Program-made: the position numbers and the translations under genes
Part shown: positions 1 through 10,251 of the stretch, piece by piece
Numbering within the stretch: position 1 is the first letter of the stretch
Layout of the letters: each line of letters starts with the position of its first letter
The notes under the pieces: generated by a model
The model's input: the letters and a program-made list of their open reading frames with translations, nothing else
Told to the model about the DNA's origin: nothing
Database searches by the model: none
NCBI GenBank assembly: GCA_001275005.1
Contig: JWZX01003266.1
Location: 1-50,099, forward strand
Origin: Chrysochromulina tobinii
Lineage: Eukaryota; Haptophyta; Prymnesiales; Chrysochromulinaceae
Length of the DNA: 50,099 nt
Direction: 5' to 3'

Positions 1-88
1 TACGTGACCAAGGAGGAGTTCTTCAAGTACTTTGTGACGGTGTACGTGTGCGCCAAGGACATGAGCGAGTTCCTCAACCCAAATGACG
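1..88 (+). repeat. 88-bp exact direct repeat, copy 1 (second copy 1507-1594)
   Basis: The bases match 1507-1594 exactly and then diverge (gga against aga). Both copies encode the same calpain-core end, YVTKEEFFKYF through FLNPND. Perfect identity at third codon positions indicates recent duplication or gene conversion. Confidence 0.95.
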
Positions 89-3000
89 GAAAACCCACAA
101 AGAGGCAGAAGACGAAGATCGAGCGGCAGCCCGAGGGCAAGCTCCTCAAGTCGGCCTCCTCGAGGGCGCCCAAGTCTATCGAGGAGAAGCTCGACTACTC
201 CAAAGCGGATGCGTCCAAGTGGATCTTCAACGAGGTCGTGTACAAGGGCGCCGCCGTCGCCGTCTCGGTGGGCCAAGAAGAGCGCGTGCAAGGCCTGATC
301 CGCGACGGACTGCGTAAGCTACGCGAGGAGCCGAGCAAGTACTTCGCGATCAAGTACCAAAGTAACATGGTCGACTGGCCTGAAGAGCACCAGGAGTACC
401 GCCTCATTCATCGCGAGGGCACTCTGGGGTACCAGCCACAGCGCCATCCCGACGGCTCGTTCACCATCCTGATGGCCGACTACCAACCGCTCCCATCGGT
501 GCCCAAGATGGTAGCCCGCGATATGGATGCGTCCACCGACGTGATGACCTTCCAGGGCTACACGCTGCATCACGCACGCAACCCCCCACTGTGCCCTGGA
601 CGTGGCATGGGGGTGTGCGATATGCCCTCGCTCAAGATCATCGGCGACGTCGACCCGAGCGACGTCAACCAGGGCTCGGTGGGCGACTGCTGGCTGCTCT
701 CGGCAATCTCGGCGCTCGCCGAGTTCGATGGCGCCGTCTCGACGCTCTTCCGCAAGACGCCCAACCTGGAGAGCATGCCCCACGAGCAGCCCAACAAGTA
801 CACGATCACGCTGTGGGACCTTGCGACCTGGAAGGAAGTTGATGTGGTGGTGGATGAGCGTCTCGCGAGCAAGGCGACGGGCGACGGGCTCCTCGGATGC
901 GCGCCTTCGATCGATGGCGAGCTGTGGGTGTGCTACCTCGAGAAGGCGGTCGCGGTCCACTGCGGCGGCTGGGACGAGATCGATGGCGGACAGTGCACGC
1001 ACGCGTGGAGTATACTCACGGGCTGCAAGGAGCAGTACACCATTCGGCGCGGCCCTTCGGGCAAGTTCGGGTGCAAGGGCATGTTCAACCCCAATGATGA
1101 GGTCTGGGAGCAGCTCGAGAACTCGCCGCAAAAGGGGTTCCGCGGGCTCTGGCCGAGTGCGTGGCCCAAGGTCGGCGGCGGCGGCGACTACACGCTCGAG
1201 CTCGACGAGGAGGAGCTCTTCACGCGCATGTGCGCGTGGGACGACGCCAACTACATCTTGGCGGCTGGCTCGAAGGCGGGCTCGGACACGGAGATGACGG
1301 ACGGCGTGGTGGACGGGCATGCATACTCTGTCATCGACTGCATCAACGATGTTGCGGGCACCGACGTTGATCTGATCAAGATGCGCAACCCCTGGGGCAA
1401 AGGCGAGCTCGAGCAGGGCCTGTTTGACGATGACGGCGCCGGCTGGGACAGGTACCCGGAGATCAAGGCCGAGCTCAATCCGGTCGCGGCCGACGACGGC
1501 ATCTTCTACGTGACCAAGGAGGAGTTCTTCAAGTACTTTGTGACGGTGTACGTGTGCGCCAAGGACATGAGCGAGTTCCTCAACCCAAATGACGAGAAAT
1601 CACTTAAGGCTGCTCTGGAGAATGCGGCTGCGGAGAATGCGGCGGCCGAGAAGGCGGCGGCGGAGAAGGCGGCGGCCGAGAAGGCGGCGGCGGAAAAGGC
1701 GGCGGCGGAGAAGGCGGCGGCGGAAAAGGCGGCGGCGGAGAAGGCGGCGGAAAGTGCGATCGAGGCAGAGGTGGAACTGCGAAGCGGCTCGCGTGGGCAA
1801 GCATTACCTGCAAAGCCCGTGCACGAGCAGCCCGACGTGGTGCCGACCACAGCATCCCACCCTCAGAAGCAGCGAGATGCCGCCCTTCTGGCCGAGAGAC
1901 ATTATGGTGCCGGATTGGAGGCAAGCAAGAGGGGTGAAACGGCTCGCGCCCTGGGTTACTTCGAGCAGGCTCTCAATGCCCTCGAGCAGGCTCACGAGCC
2001 TGAGCGCCCAACCTACTTGCTGAGCGCTGGCAATATGCATCTGAAGATGGGCGAGCCCGCCAAGGCTCTCAACCTGTACGAGAAGTGCCAACTTGCATGC
2101 CAGCTTCGGCCAATGACGTCCACCCAGACCGCGATCCTCGAGGAAAAGATGAGGCTTGCCCGCGACGCAATGGCGGCGGCTAAGTGGGCGAAGGAGAAGC
2201 GGGCCGCACTGGGCAGCCTTGCTCAAGGGGCAGGGGCCGAGCTGGGCACCCTTGCTGAGTCCACGCTCAAGTCCTTGACTCCACTTTGGCGACAAGTCCT
2301 CGGGGTGGCCGACCTCTTCAAGGAACCTAAGCCGCTGCGGTACAATATGCTACGCGACTCGCCTGCGGATGCCAAGTACAAGGTGTGCATCGTGCAGTTC
2401 AAGGTGCCCGGTGCCAAGAACGGTGGCTCGGACAAGGGTTTCGACGGAGACCGCATCGACTCGATTCCAATCGCTAATGGAGTGATCCAAGCGGGTGGGG
2501 CATGCGACTTAGTCCGGTTCGATTCAGACAAGAACAAGTACGATACCAGGGAGTTTGAGCTCCTCACCGCCAACTACGATGCGCTCATCGTGCGCATCAA
2601 TCAGGGTCAACTCTCGCAGGGCACGCCGGGGGGCACGCAGAAGCGCTTTGACGCGTTGATGAGCAAGTACGTTGCCAAGGGCAAGCTCGTGCTCGGCCAC
2701 GAAAACCAGCCGCTGCCGCCACTGCGGTCCGAGTTTACTGTCGGCGAGTTTATTTGCTCTAGCCGCCTTGCACAGCTTACTACAAATAAGTTCCAGGCCG
2801 TGTGCGGCGGCGATAAGACGCTTGCCGACGTGCCCGATGAAGATTACTATGAGGCGTCCGTACTGACGGACTTGATGGGCGTCAAGGTCATCGAGATGCT
2901 CGAGGCGAGACTGCCATGCCTCAACACACAGACCTCGATGGCAAGCAATGGGCCCGACGCTGAGGTGTCGTTGCTCTCGACGCAAGAACGAGGAGTCCGC

Positions 3001-3629
3001 GAGGTCAAGATTGGCAGTGCATGTGCGTCGGCAGCAGTTCCATCCGCCCAACCTAACTCCCTGCGCGCGCGCACCCTTTCAGAAGCTGCCTCCCTCGCCT
3101 ACCTTCAAGGCATTCCCCCGCCAGCACTAATGCATGCTGTGCGCCGCTGCACAGACGCGGGCCTCGGCGGCACGCTCGAGCGGGGCGATGTGAACGTGAT
3201 GGGCAACCTCGGCCTCAACATAGTGCGCTTCGAGAACCAGGAGTATGACGTGGCGGTAGGCGTGCACGCGGGTACGTGCGGGGCACTCGAATGCAGTCGA
3301 CGCCATACGTGCACTCGACCCTTGAAATGTGTGACGACTCTGTTGCTTCGAATCTCGCTCGCTATGTTGCGACACTATTGTGTATACGATCGAATCTGGT
3401 CTCGGCAGATACCGGCGTCTCGCTCCAGGACGGCAAGAAGCGTTTCTATCTGCTTGGGATGGGAGGCGAGGCAGAGACGGCCGTCAAAGGATCTCTGGTT
3501 TCGTGGGGTTTTGGCGCCACGCTCTTCAAGTTCAATGCCAAACCGAAGCCCCAGCCGAAAGATAAGAAGCGCTTTGGCTTTATCACAGATGCGCTGACCT
3601 ACCAACAATATCCACCATCTGTTTTGTGA
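1..3629 (+). CDS. Calpain-family cysteine protease with TPR and extra C-terminal domain (5' end outside window)
   Basis: Intracellular Ca-dependent-type cysteine protease. The frame is open from base 1, so the start lies upstream. The calpain core runs from about 600 to 1590: active-site Cys at 688-690 in QGSVGDCWLLSA, His at 1318-1320 in GHAYS, Asn at 1387-1389 in MRNPWGKGE, so the triad is intact. An (AAAEK)n helical linker follows (1616-1755), then a TPR-like pair (about 1895-2095) and a C-terminal region starting about 2370 (KYKVCIVQFKVPGAKNGGSD) that loosely recalls the pre-ATP-grasp part of Cj0069-like proteins; that last assignment is weak. A GT-AG intron at 3272-3408 joins VGVHA to DTGVSLQDGKKR in frame and leads to TGA at 3627-3629. 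Bases 1-88 are identical to 1507-1594, the end of the calpain core, so a second calpain copy lies just upstream in the same frame. Further introns between 2700 and 3200 are possible, because that stretch reads less well. Confidence 0.88.
1616..1755 (+). repeat. 15-bp tandem repeat coding for AAAEK units
   Basis: Repeats of gcggcggcggagaag and close variants lie in phase in the calpain gene and encode a charged alpha-helical linker between the protease core and the TPR-like region. Confidence 0.9.
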
Positions 3630-4597
3630 TAGTGTGATTCTCTTTGGATGGCTGACGACGCATGATCACGCGAGGTGGCTGCTTGCGTGGCGGGGCTTTC
3701 GGGTTTGACACATGCCGCGAGGATGGCCACGCAGGGCAGATCGAAGGCGGGAGGGGGTGGGACTCACAGTTTTAATGCTTGGGTTGGACATCGCTAAACG
3801 GTTGCGGCTTGCGCGTTGGCCTGCTACCCGTCGTGCGGGCAATGACGTTTTAGGTGCAGGTGTGCGGCACCCACCTCGGAGGTGGCCGGAGTCGGTATCT
3901 GAGATGTGGTTGCTGTATACAGCAACGTATGTTTGGAAATTACACTTGTGGGGCGCCGCTTCGCGCTTGTCCGGTCGTTGGAGCTTGGAGGCGCGCCAGC
4001 GCCCAGCCGCCCGGCCCGCAGGCCATGCCGCAGGCGCAGCCATGGGCGCAGCGCGCCACACTCAGGAGCCCACACGCGTCGCAGTCGCCGCAGCTAAAGT
4101 GCTGAATTTTACTGTTCAGCTGTACGGTGGGGTGTACTACTGCGCTGACCGCTGTACCCTACACGTACAACTGTTTCGAGAATCACGCACTGTTGTGATC
4201 CGTCAACCGAACGACGGGTACGCTCGTGCATACAAGTGCATACAGCTGTAGCCTGTTACCGTAGTACGCCCCAAGTCGAGTGGCCAAGACGCCGCATCGG
4301 CCATTGGTGGACACCACCGAACCGCCCAGCGCCCTGAAGCCGTGCCGTACAAGCTCGACAACAGTGCCAAGACACCCATGCATTGCCATGCTCCAAAGCG
4401 CTCTGGTTGTGATTCAGCCTGAACCCTGAAGTGATATCTAAACGAGCCTCGTTCCTCATCCTGGCTCGATCCACCTATTCACGGCACATGACTCATGAGT
4501 CGAGCCACCCGGGAACACGGCAGGCACAGCCGCACAGGCATCCGCCCGACGCGTTTCAAACCTCGTTGATCTCAACAAAGTTACACTCATCGTCTGC
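3630..4597. other. Intergenic, no supported gene
   Basis: Lies between the convergent calpain and Cys-rich genes. Several open frames of 60 to 180 codons exist but have no recognisable domain or splice support. An imperfect inverted repeat (gtacggtggggtgtac / gtaccctacacgtac) lies around 4121-4172, and a 10-bp palindrome actcatgagt at 4491-4500. Confidence 0.6.
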
Positions 4598-5267
4598 CTA
4601 GCGATCCATCACCATTGCAGCGATGCCAACCGCCCGATCCATGTTACCCAGCTTGGCGTTAACATCAGCGAGCTGCTTGCGCAGCTCTTCATTTTCGGCT
4701 TTAGTCTTTTGAAGCTCCTCAGGTGTCACTCTGTACTTATTTGCACGACTGATCATCCTCGGCAACTTTGGCTCATGGTATCTGCGAGGCCCGTTCAAAG
4801 GCAGCTGGCATCCGAATTTCGGGCAGCAGCTGAAGCCAAGGATCTGTGACAAGACAGCCATGGTACGCGCATGTAACTGCTAATGTCGCCGCAGCGAGGG
4901 GGAGAGAGGAGAGGAGGTCGATTCGAGGGCGGCTCACCGCGAGGTTGTCCCAATCCTTCAGATACTTGCCCTTACCACAGGGGCACGTAACAACATTGTA
5001 GAAGCAGAGGCAGCGGCACCAAGAATTGCAGCACGAAGTGGGTGCTTTGCAACCGATTGAACAGCACAACAGCCCGAAATTGCAGCACTCGCCCTTTGCC
5101 CAATCGGGGACGCAGCTGGGTGAGCCAAGGCTCCGCTCGTCACACGTGCAGAAGAAATCAGTCGTCACGCAAAGCACTTCGCCTTGACCCTTACAGCACA
5201 CAGGGATGTACTTCCAGTCGCACCCGTCTGCGTAGCAGAAGAATGCATTACAGACGGGAGGAGCCAT
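4598..5267 (-). CDS. Cysteine-rich orphan protein with C-terminal coiled coil
   Basis: Not recognised. The ATG at 5267 opens MAPPVCNAFFC; exon 1 is 5267-4938 (110 codons exactly), a 94-bp intron at 4937-4844 has GTGAGC and CACAG ends, and exon 2 is 4843-4598 ending in TAG, giving 191 aa. Both exons carry Cys pairs, and the phase is clean, which supports the join. The first 120 residues are packed with Cys (for example CTCDERSLG, CCNFGLLCCSIGC, CCNSWCRCLCF, CCPKFGC). The tail EELQKTKAENEELRKQLADV is a short coiled coil. No signal peptide or clear membrane helix precedes the Cys block, so an intracellular metal-binding or lipid-modified protein is possible. Function unknown. Confidence 0.65.
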
Positions 5268-5473
5268 GGCAACTGACGCCAATGGCCGGTCTAACCTGTG
5301 CCGGTGCAGTGTGCACTGAACGCAAACCTGAACCTGTACACAAAGCAGAGGAGGTGAAACTACCGTACCGGTAAAACTACCGGGTGAGGAGCTCATTGCA
5401 ACTCGTCAAAGTGACGTGAATGTGGCAGTGGATGATACACCCGTCCGCGCGTGCCCACCATGGCGCGCCGACG

Positions 5474-7141
5474 ATGGGCGCCGCATTAGCGACCCCGACC
5501 GACGCCGAGCTGGACGGGCTTCCGCACTGGCCGTCGGACGAGCGAACGGAGCTGCGCTGGGCCGTCGAGATCGAGACGTGGCACCCGGGCGCATGCGAGT
5601 GGCGCTTTCTCAATGCGTTGCTACCTACGGTCGAGCAGACTGCTATCGCAAAGTACCGTTTCCCTGTCGACCGGCGGCGTGCGCTGGTGAGCCGCCTTCT
5701 GCAGCGCCGGTGCGTTGCGCATGCGCTTGGCATACCGGATGAGCGCGTTGTAATCGCACGTACCAAGGGCAACAAGCCTTTTGACGCGACGCACGTGCTC
5801 GGTCAAGAGGAGACTCCGCAGCAACAGCCTCCGCAGCCACAGCCTCCGCAGCAAAAGCCTCCGCAGCGTGGCAACTTCAATTTCAACGTATCGCACGAGG
5901 GCCACTGGGTGGTGCTCGCGAGCGACCCTGCGCTGCTCATTGGCGTTGACGTCTCCGCGCCCTTCGAGCTGCGCGGCGGCCCTAAGCTCGGTGACTATGC
6001 CGAGGTGCGCGAGACCTTTGGCAGCACTCTCTCTGCTGAGGAGTGGGAGCTCGTGGAGCAATCTGAAGCGGACAGCGAGCGCGTGACGGCTTTTCGACGC
6101 GCGTGGTCGCGCAAGGAATCGTACGTCAAGGCGCGTGGCGATGGACTCGCCTTCGAGCTCGCACGCGTAGAGTTTCGGCCGTGCCGCCTGCCCATGCCAG
6201 CTCACGCGCCTGCCGTGCCTGCCGTGCCTGCCGTGCCTGCCGCGCCTGCCACGCCTGCCGCGCCTGCCGCGCCTGCCGCGCCTGCCGCGCCTGCCGCGCC
6301 TGCCGCGCCTGCCGCGCCTGCCGCCTCTGCCGTAGCCGCGGCCGCGGTTACGGCCGTCGCCGCACCGTCGAGCGAAAGAGAAGGCGCGGTCGCGAGGCAC
6401 GCCTCGGAAGCCGCTGTGGCGGGTGCAGCGGCGGTGGCGGCGGCGGCAGCGGCAGCGGCAGCGGTTTCGGCAGTGGCGGTGGCGCGAGGGGCGGACACAG
6501 TCTCCGCGGGGGGAGAGCCGATGCGGATGAGGGAGATGACGTGGGCGCATCTGTTGGTGGACGAGAGCTTTGCGACACAATGGCGGTGCTCAACGGTCGA
6601 ATTGCCGGACGGACACCTCATCTCAGTTTCACGAGGTCCTGTGAAGGACGCCATGGACTCACACGGGAGATTTCGGAGCTCGCTCGAGCGGCAGGCGCTG
6701 CCGGATGGGGAAGTGCGTGCGAGGCTCGCCTCTCCGCCGTTGCCCTTTCGGCACCTGAGTTTGCGCGATCTAGTGCCTCCCGCGCTGCGGCCGGCGTACG
6801 AGGTGGCCGTTGAGGCCGATCGCCGCTGGCCGGAGCTGCCGCCACACCTGCGGCCCCAGCTTCCGAAGTACAGCCCTTCACCGCCGCCGCCACCGCCTCT
6901 GGACCGGACGATGGGTGGCCCCTCATTCATGCCCCCACGGATGGGAACAGAGTCGCCTTCACCCCGGGCACCAAGCGCCGACGACCTGCCCACGTGGTTC
7001 AATCCCGCCAACGCCAACGCGAGGGCGGCACGTAAGACGGCACGGGTGGATGATCGATTTGATATGGTGGATCAATTTGGAGGACGGCCGGCGGCCGCGC
7101 CGCGCCCGCGCCGTCCCCTCGCGTTTTCATCATCATTTTAA
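5474..7141 (+). CDS. 4'-phosphopantetheinyl transferase (Sfp/AASDHPPT type) with Ala-Pro linker
   Basis: Transfers the phosphopantetheine arm of CoA to a Ser of acyl or peptidyl carrier proteins in fatty acid, polyketide or lysine-related synthases. From the ATG at 5474 (MGAALATPT) the protein has about 555 aa; an in-frame ATG at 5420 would add 18. Family landmarks: RFPVDRRRALVSRLLQRR (CoA-binding region), FNFNVSHEGHWV, the Mg-binding GVDVS at about residue 157, and the catalytic FRRAWSRKESYVKARGDGL at about 205-225. A Pro-Gln insert (PQQQPPQPQPPQQKPPQ) precedes NFNVSH. A (PAA)n linker at about 245-290 leads to a 250-residue extension that contains LPDGHLISVSRGP, part of which may be the end of the transferase fold. 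Usual length is 230 to 310 aa, so this one is roughly twice as long. Single exon. Confidence 0.9.
   Translation: MGAALATPTDAELDGLPHWPSDERTELRWAVEIETWHPGACEWRFLNALLPTVEQTAIAKYRFPVDRRRALVSRLLQRRCVAHALGIPDERVVIARTKGNKPFDATHVLGQEETPQQQPPQPQPPQQKPPQRGNFNFNVSHEGHWVVLASDPALLIGVDVSAPFELRGGPKLGDYAEVRETFGSTLSAEEWELVEQSEADSERVTAFRRAWSRKESYVKARGDGLAFELARVEFRPCRLPMPAHAPAVPAVPAVPAAPATPAAPAAPAAPAAPAAPAAPAAPAASAVAAAAVTAVAAPSSEREGAVARHASEAAVAGAAAVAAAAAAAAAVSAVAVARGADTVSAGGEPMRMREMTWAHLLVDESFATQWRCSTVELPDGHLISVSRGPVKDAMDSHGRFRSSLERQALPDGEVRARLASPPLPFRHLSLRDLVPPALRPAYEVAVEADRRWPELPPHLRPQLPKYSPSPPPPPPLDRTMGGPSFMPPRMGTESPSPRAPSADDLPTWFNPANANARAARKTARVDDRFDMVDQFGGRPAAAPRPRRPLAFSSSF
6205..6330 (+). repeat. 9-bp tandem repeat coding for PA(A/V) units
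   Basis: Tandem cctgccgcg / cctgccgtg units in phase inside the phosphopantetheinyl transferase gene, coding for a flexible Pro-Ala linker. Confidence 0.9.
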
Positions 7142-7691
7142 CATGCATTTTAACGAGTATTGATTGCCGGAAATTGTCTGGACCGTCCGCGGGGAGCGAA
7201 ACTTGACACTGGGTCTTACATTTCATTTCCTGCAGCAACTGGTACGGTTCAAAAACAGTTCAAAAACAGTAAACACCGGGGGCTCCGGGGGGAGGCAGCG
7301 CCGGGGACACGCACGGGACACACACGGGACCAAACGGGGAGCGGAGCCGTCCTTAGAGACGCTGTGGTGAGCGCGGGGGGACCGCGACGGCTGGTCGCAT
7401 TTAATTGGTCGCATTCCAAGCTAAAGGGGCTCGGGTTTTCGAAGCTACAAGCTTCCGGGACGAGGGGGGGGATAGGCGGATGAATAACCATTGTACTAAC
7501 GTACCGCCCCAGCGCGTGTCGAATTTAATTCGTCGAATAACCATTGCGAATAACGGTGTCGAAGCAACGCAAAATGCAATTGGCAAAATGCACTGGTCTC
7601 TGGTGGCCGTCAGACTGCGCGAGATTTTTGACCTTGGTGGAGGGCTTCAACACTCAGGTAGTTACCCTATGGTGTTTCAACATAGTGTCAG
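7142..7691. other. Intergenic between convergent genes
   Basis: No gene seen. Holds a two-copy 11-bp tandem repeat gttcaaaaaca (7247-7268) and one copy of a dispersed GC-rich motif at 7367-7389. Confidence 0.6.
7367..7389 (+). repeat. Dispersed GC-rich motif, copy A
   Basis: Reads gtgagcgcgggggg then accgcgacg. Related copies in the same orientation lie at 7869-7891 and 9814-9835. Copies A and C flank the orphan gene and copy B lies inside its last exon. Confidence 0.6.
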
Positions 7692-9553
7692 TCAGAGCTC
7701 GCGCGTTATACAAGTACCCGTAGACACCGGTCTTTTCATATTTATATGTATCGAAGCGGGAAGCGCATTGGAAGCCTGTATTGACTTGGACTTAGAATTG
7801 AAAGAGGAAGTTCCGAAGAATTGACTTGTCTGACTGGGCTCGATGCTGGGGAACAGCCCTGAGGTGTGTTGAGCGCGGGAGGACCGCGACGGCGGCGGTA
7901 CGTTGTGAGGGACGTTGCCGGCGTGGGCGATCTGCAGTGGAGCTGACACAAGCAGTGCCTGTCCACCTGGGGCGCCTTCAGCGGCGACGGTCACATGCGA
8001 TGGTGGCGGTGACGGTGTGCGTTCTGCGGTGCGCATTCTAGCATCCTCACCGGGAGCCACTTCTGGCGCAACAGGTGCGGCATCGGACGCTTCTGAGCCA
8101 TTTCCCGCCAGCCGTGGTACTAGCACGAGCATGGTCGCCAGTGCACTCGCAAGTAGTTGAGCTGACATAGCCGGAGGCAACATGAGGCCAGCGCCCTGCA
8201 TGTTGGGTACAACGAGTTGGACGCCCCCCAACGAGAGCATCACAAGGCACGCGCTAAACCACTGCACCTGCGACGGCAGTGCCAGGTGGTGCTCGGCGTC
8301 TCCTGCGCCCACCACGGGTGCTCCAGAGACGACTGCGGCTGGCCGCCGACGTGCACTTTGCAGTGCGCCGACGGCATCGAGGACCATATCATCAGCGGCG
8401 CCGCTCGTGGTGGCCGGCGAATCGTACAACCCTGGTGCGGCTGCGGCTGTCGACAACGGCTCACGAACACCTGCTGTGAGCCGGCGCTGGTACTTGGAGA
8501 CGTGCGCCACCCTGTGCGGGATTCGAGAGAGACAATATGAGACGTGTGTTGGCAGGAAGTCCACCTGCACTCGTAGAATACGCTGTGGGTCCTGGTGGGC
8601 TGAGCGCACCCATCGTGACGGCGCTGCTCCTTGAGGCGACGCAGCTCGTCCTCGGCCATTGGCGCGCACGTCATGCAATGCACGCACGCAAGTGCGCGGG
8701 CTCGAGCAAAGGGACCACGGCGACATGTGCCACATGACCACGAGGGCTCCTGGTCGCGCGCCACCACTGGAAGGCTCAGGGCCTCAACGCGGGTCACGAC
8801 GATGCAGGTTCCAATGTTTGTGAACACGTGGAGCTCCGGCGGCAGCACGCCATCCTGGAGAGCCACGCATACAAACGAACCCTCGGGCGGCAGAAAAAGG
8901 TGATCGTTCTCCTCGGCGGAGGGAACACGAGCAGGCGACGGCGGTGGCACAACCTCATGCTGGCAGGCCCTCGGCGCCAGGCCATCCACCGCCTGGTTAG
9001 CAATACGTGTGTCTCGAGCGAACGCGTCGCCCTCGGCCATGACTACGTCGCCATCCACTTCAGTTGCCTCCCCTTGCTCCAAAGTGGGTGTCGGCACGGG
9101 CATGTGCGATGGGGTAGGCGCAAGAGAGGATGATGAAATATGCGTAGGTGCTTCTGAGAGCACGTGCATCTCGCCCGCGCGAACGCCCACGTCACTCCCA
9201 AAGTCGATCGCCAAAGAGGAGCCTGAAATTTGGACTGCTTCAGTTGCCGTGAGAGCGGGTGCGGACCCTGTGCCCGAGCGCTTGGCATGGCGGGAATCGA
9301 CGGAGGGAGAAGTGTGCCGCTTGTTCTCGCTGCGTGCCTTCGTACATGTGTGCTTCAGACGCCTCGTAGGAGCCAGGCAGCCCGGGCAGCTCGTATCGAC
9401 GGGCGCAACCACGTCTGGGGTGATGACCAGTTCTTGACTCTCGGTCACACGGATGGGCGTGGTGGGTGGGTGTTGGGGTGCGACCTCGAGCGAGCGTGAG
9501 GGTGACCGTGAGCGCACAGAAGCGCCATCTGGTGCGCCGTTGAGAGTGTCCAT
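7692..9553 (-). CDS. Orphan protein with zinc-ribbon-like Cys motifs and two predicted membrane helices
   Basis: Not recognised. The ATG at 9553 opens MDTLNGAPDGASVRSRSPSR. Exon 1 is 9553-8610, a 98-bp intron at 8609-8512 (GTGCGC to CGCACAG) joins RRHDG to VAHVSKYQRR in phase, and exon 2 is 8511-7692 with a TGA stop: 587 aa. The N-terminal half is Ser/Pro-rich with CPGCLAPTRRLKHTC near residue 45. Around residues 260-290, SWSCGTC and ACVHCMTC form a C-x2-C-x12-C-x2-C cluster like a zinc ribbon. Exon 2 has two hydrophobic stretches (WFSACLVMLSLGGVQLVV and AQLLASALATMLVLVP), probably membrane helices, then a Ser/Pro-rich tail. Low complexity outside these parts means it could also be a decayed mobile-element gene. 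The clean splice is the main argument that it is a real gene. Confidence 0.55.
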
Positions 9554-9838
9554 GAGTGTCTCCGAGAGAATTTTGGTGCAGGGGCGCTGAAACAGAAAAC
9601 TCGAAACAGAACTTCCAATAGGTACCAAAAAAGGGATGTGGTGAATGAAATGCATGCAACTTTGGCAGGCGCGCTCCGTGCACCAGCGTGTCCCCAGACG
9701 CTCATCTTCGGCCGACCGAAGGCCACACACCGGCCCAAGGCAACGCACGCGTGAGCCGTGAGCGCGGGCACGTACTCCCCCACCCCTCATATCACATTAG
9801 GGCGCGGAGGTGGAGTGAGCGGGGGGGACCGCGACGAA

Positions 9839-9856
9839 ACTGACTGACTGACTGAC
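9839..9856. repeat. gact tetranucleotide microsatellite
   Basis: Four successive tgac units directly after dispersed motif copy C. Confidence 0.9.
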
Positions 9857-10132
9857 CATAACATTCCGTTCCCGGATCCCCATCCCGCGCTCACTGCCCC
9901 TCACCCGCGCTACCAACCGCGCCGGCCCCGCGCACCCGCTCCGCGCGGCGCACGACGACAAACGCGGCGGAGCCACTGAGAGACTCCGACGGGACACAAT
10001 TTTGGCCGGTACATGATTGCACATGCACATGCATGGCATAATGGTTTCCCCCGCCCGCCGGCGCATCTGCTGCTCACGTCGAGCTGTTGTGCCTGCAGCC
10101 CTTGACATTGTTCGCACCTGAAGCGCAACCAA

Positions 10133-10162
10133 TCTAGCGCGATCTAGCGCTATCGCGCTAGA
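10133..10162 (-). other. Perfect inverted repeat 3' of the RLK-RING gene
   Basis: Arms tctagcgcgat and atcgcgctaga (11 bp) around the 8-base spacer ctagcgct. It lies about 90 bp past the stop on the coding strand, so it could fold as a 3' UTR hairpin. Confidence 0.75.
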
Positions 10163-10251
10163 ACCCACCGGCCGACGACCCGGCCCACCGCTCCAGCGTC
10201 CAGGGGCGGCGGTCTCTGTTCCGCGAATATCTCGGATATGCCGTGCGGGAC

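Larger units (their letters stand above)
9554..10251. other. Intergenic, upstream of the orphan gene and downstream of the RLK-RING gene
   Basis: Contains dispersed motif copy C (9814-9835), a gact tetranucleotide repeat (9839-9856) and a perfect inverted repeat at 10133-10162. No coding signal. Confidence 0.6.

Noticed and set aside
319-1320. 333-codon open frame antisense to the calpain core
   Set aside because: Opposite strand of a domain with an intact catalytic triad; Arg/His/Val-rich shadow.
3712-4251. 179-codon + frame in the 3630-4597 gap
   Set aside because: No domain, no paralogous motif, and composition like the neighbouring non-coding DNA.
5621-6580. 319-codon antisense frame with GRRGRRGRRG repeat
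   Set aside because: Antisense of the Pro-Ala linker of the phosphopantetheinyl transferase gene.
7692-9835. Orphan gene flanked by GC-rich motif copies as an insertion sequence
   Set aside because: No inverted termini, target duplication or transposase motif; kept only as a finding about the motif.
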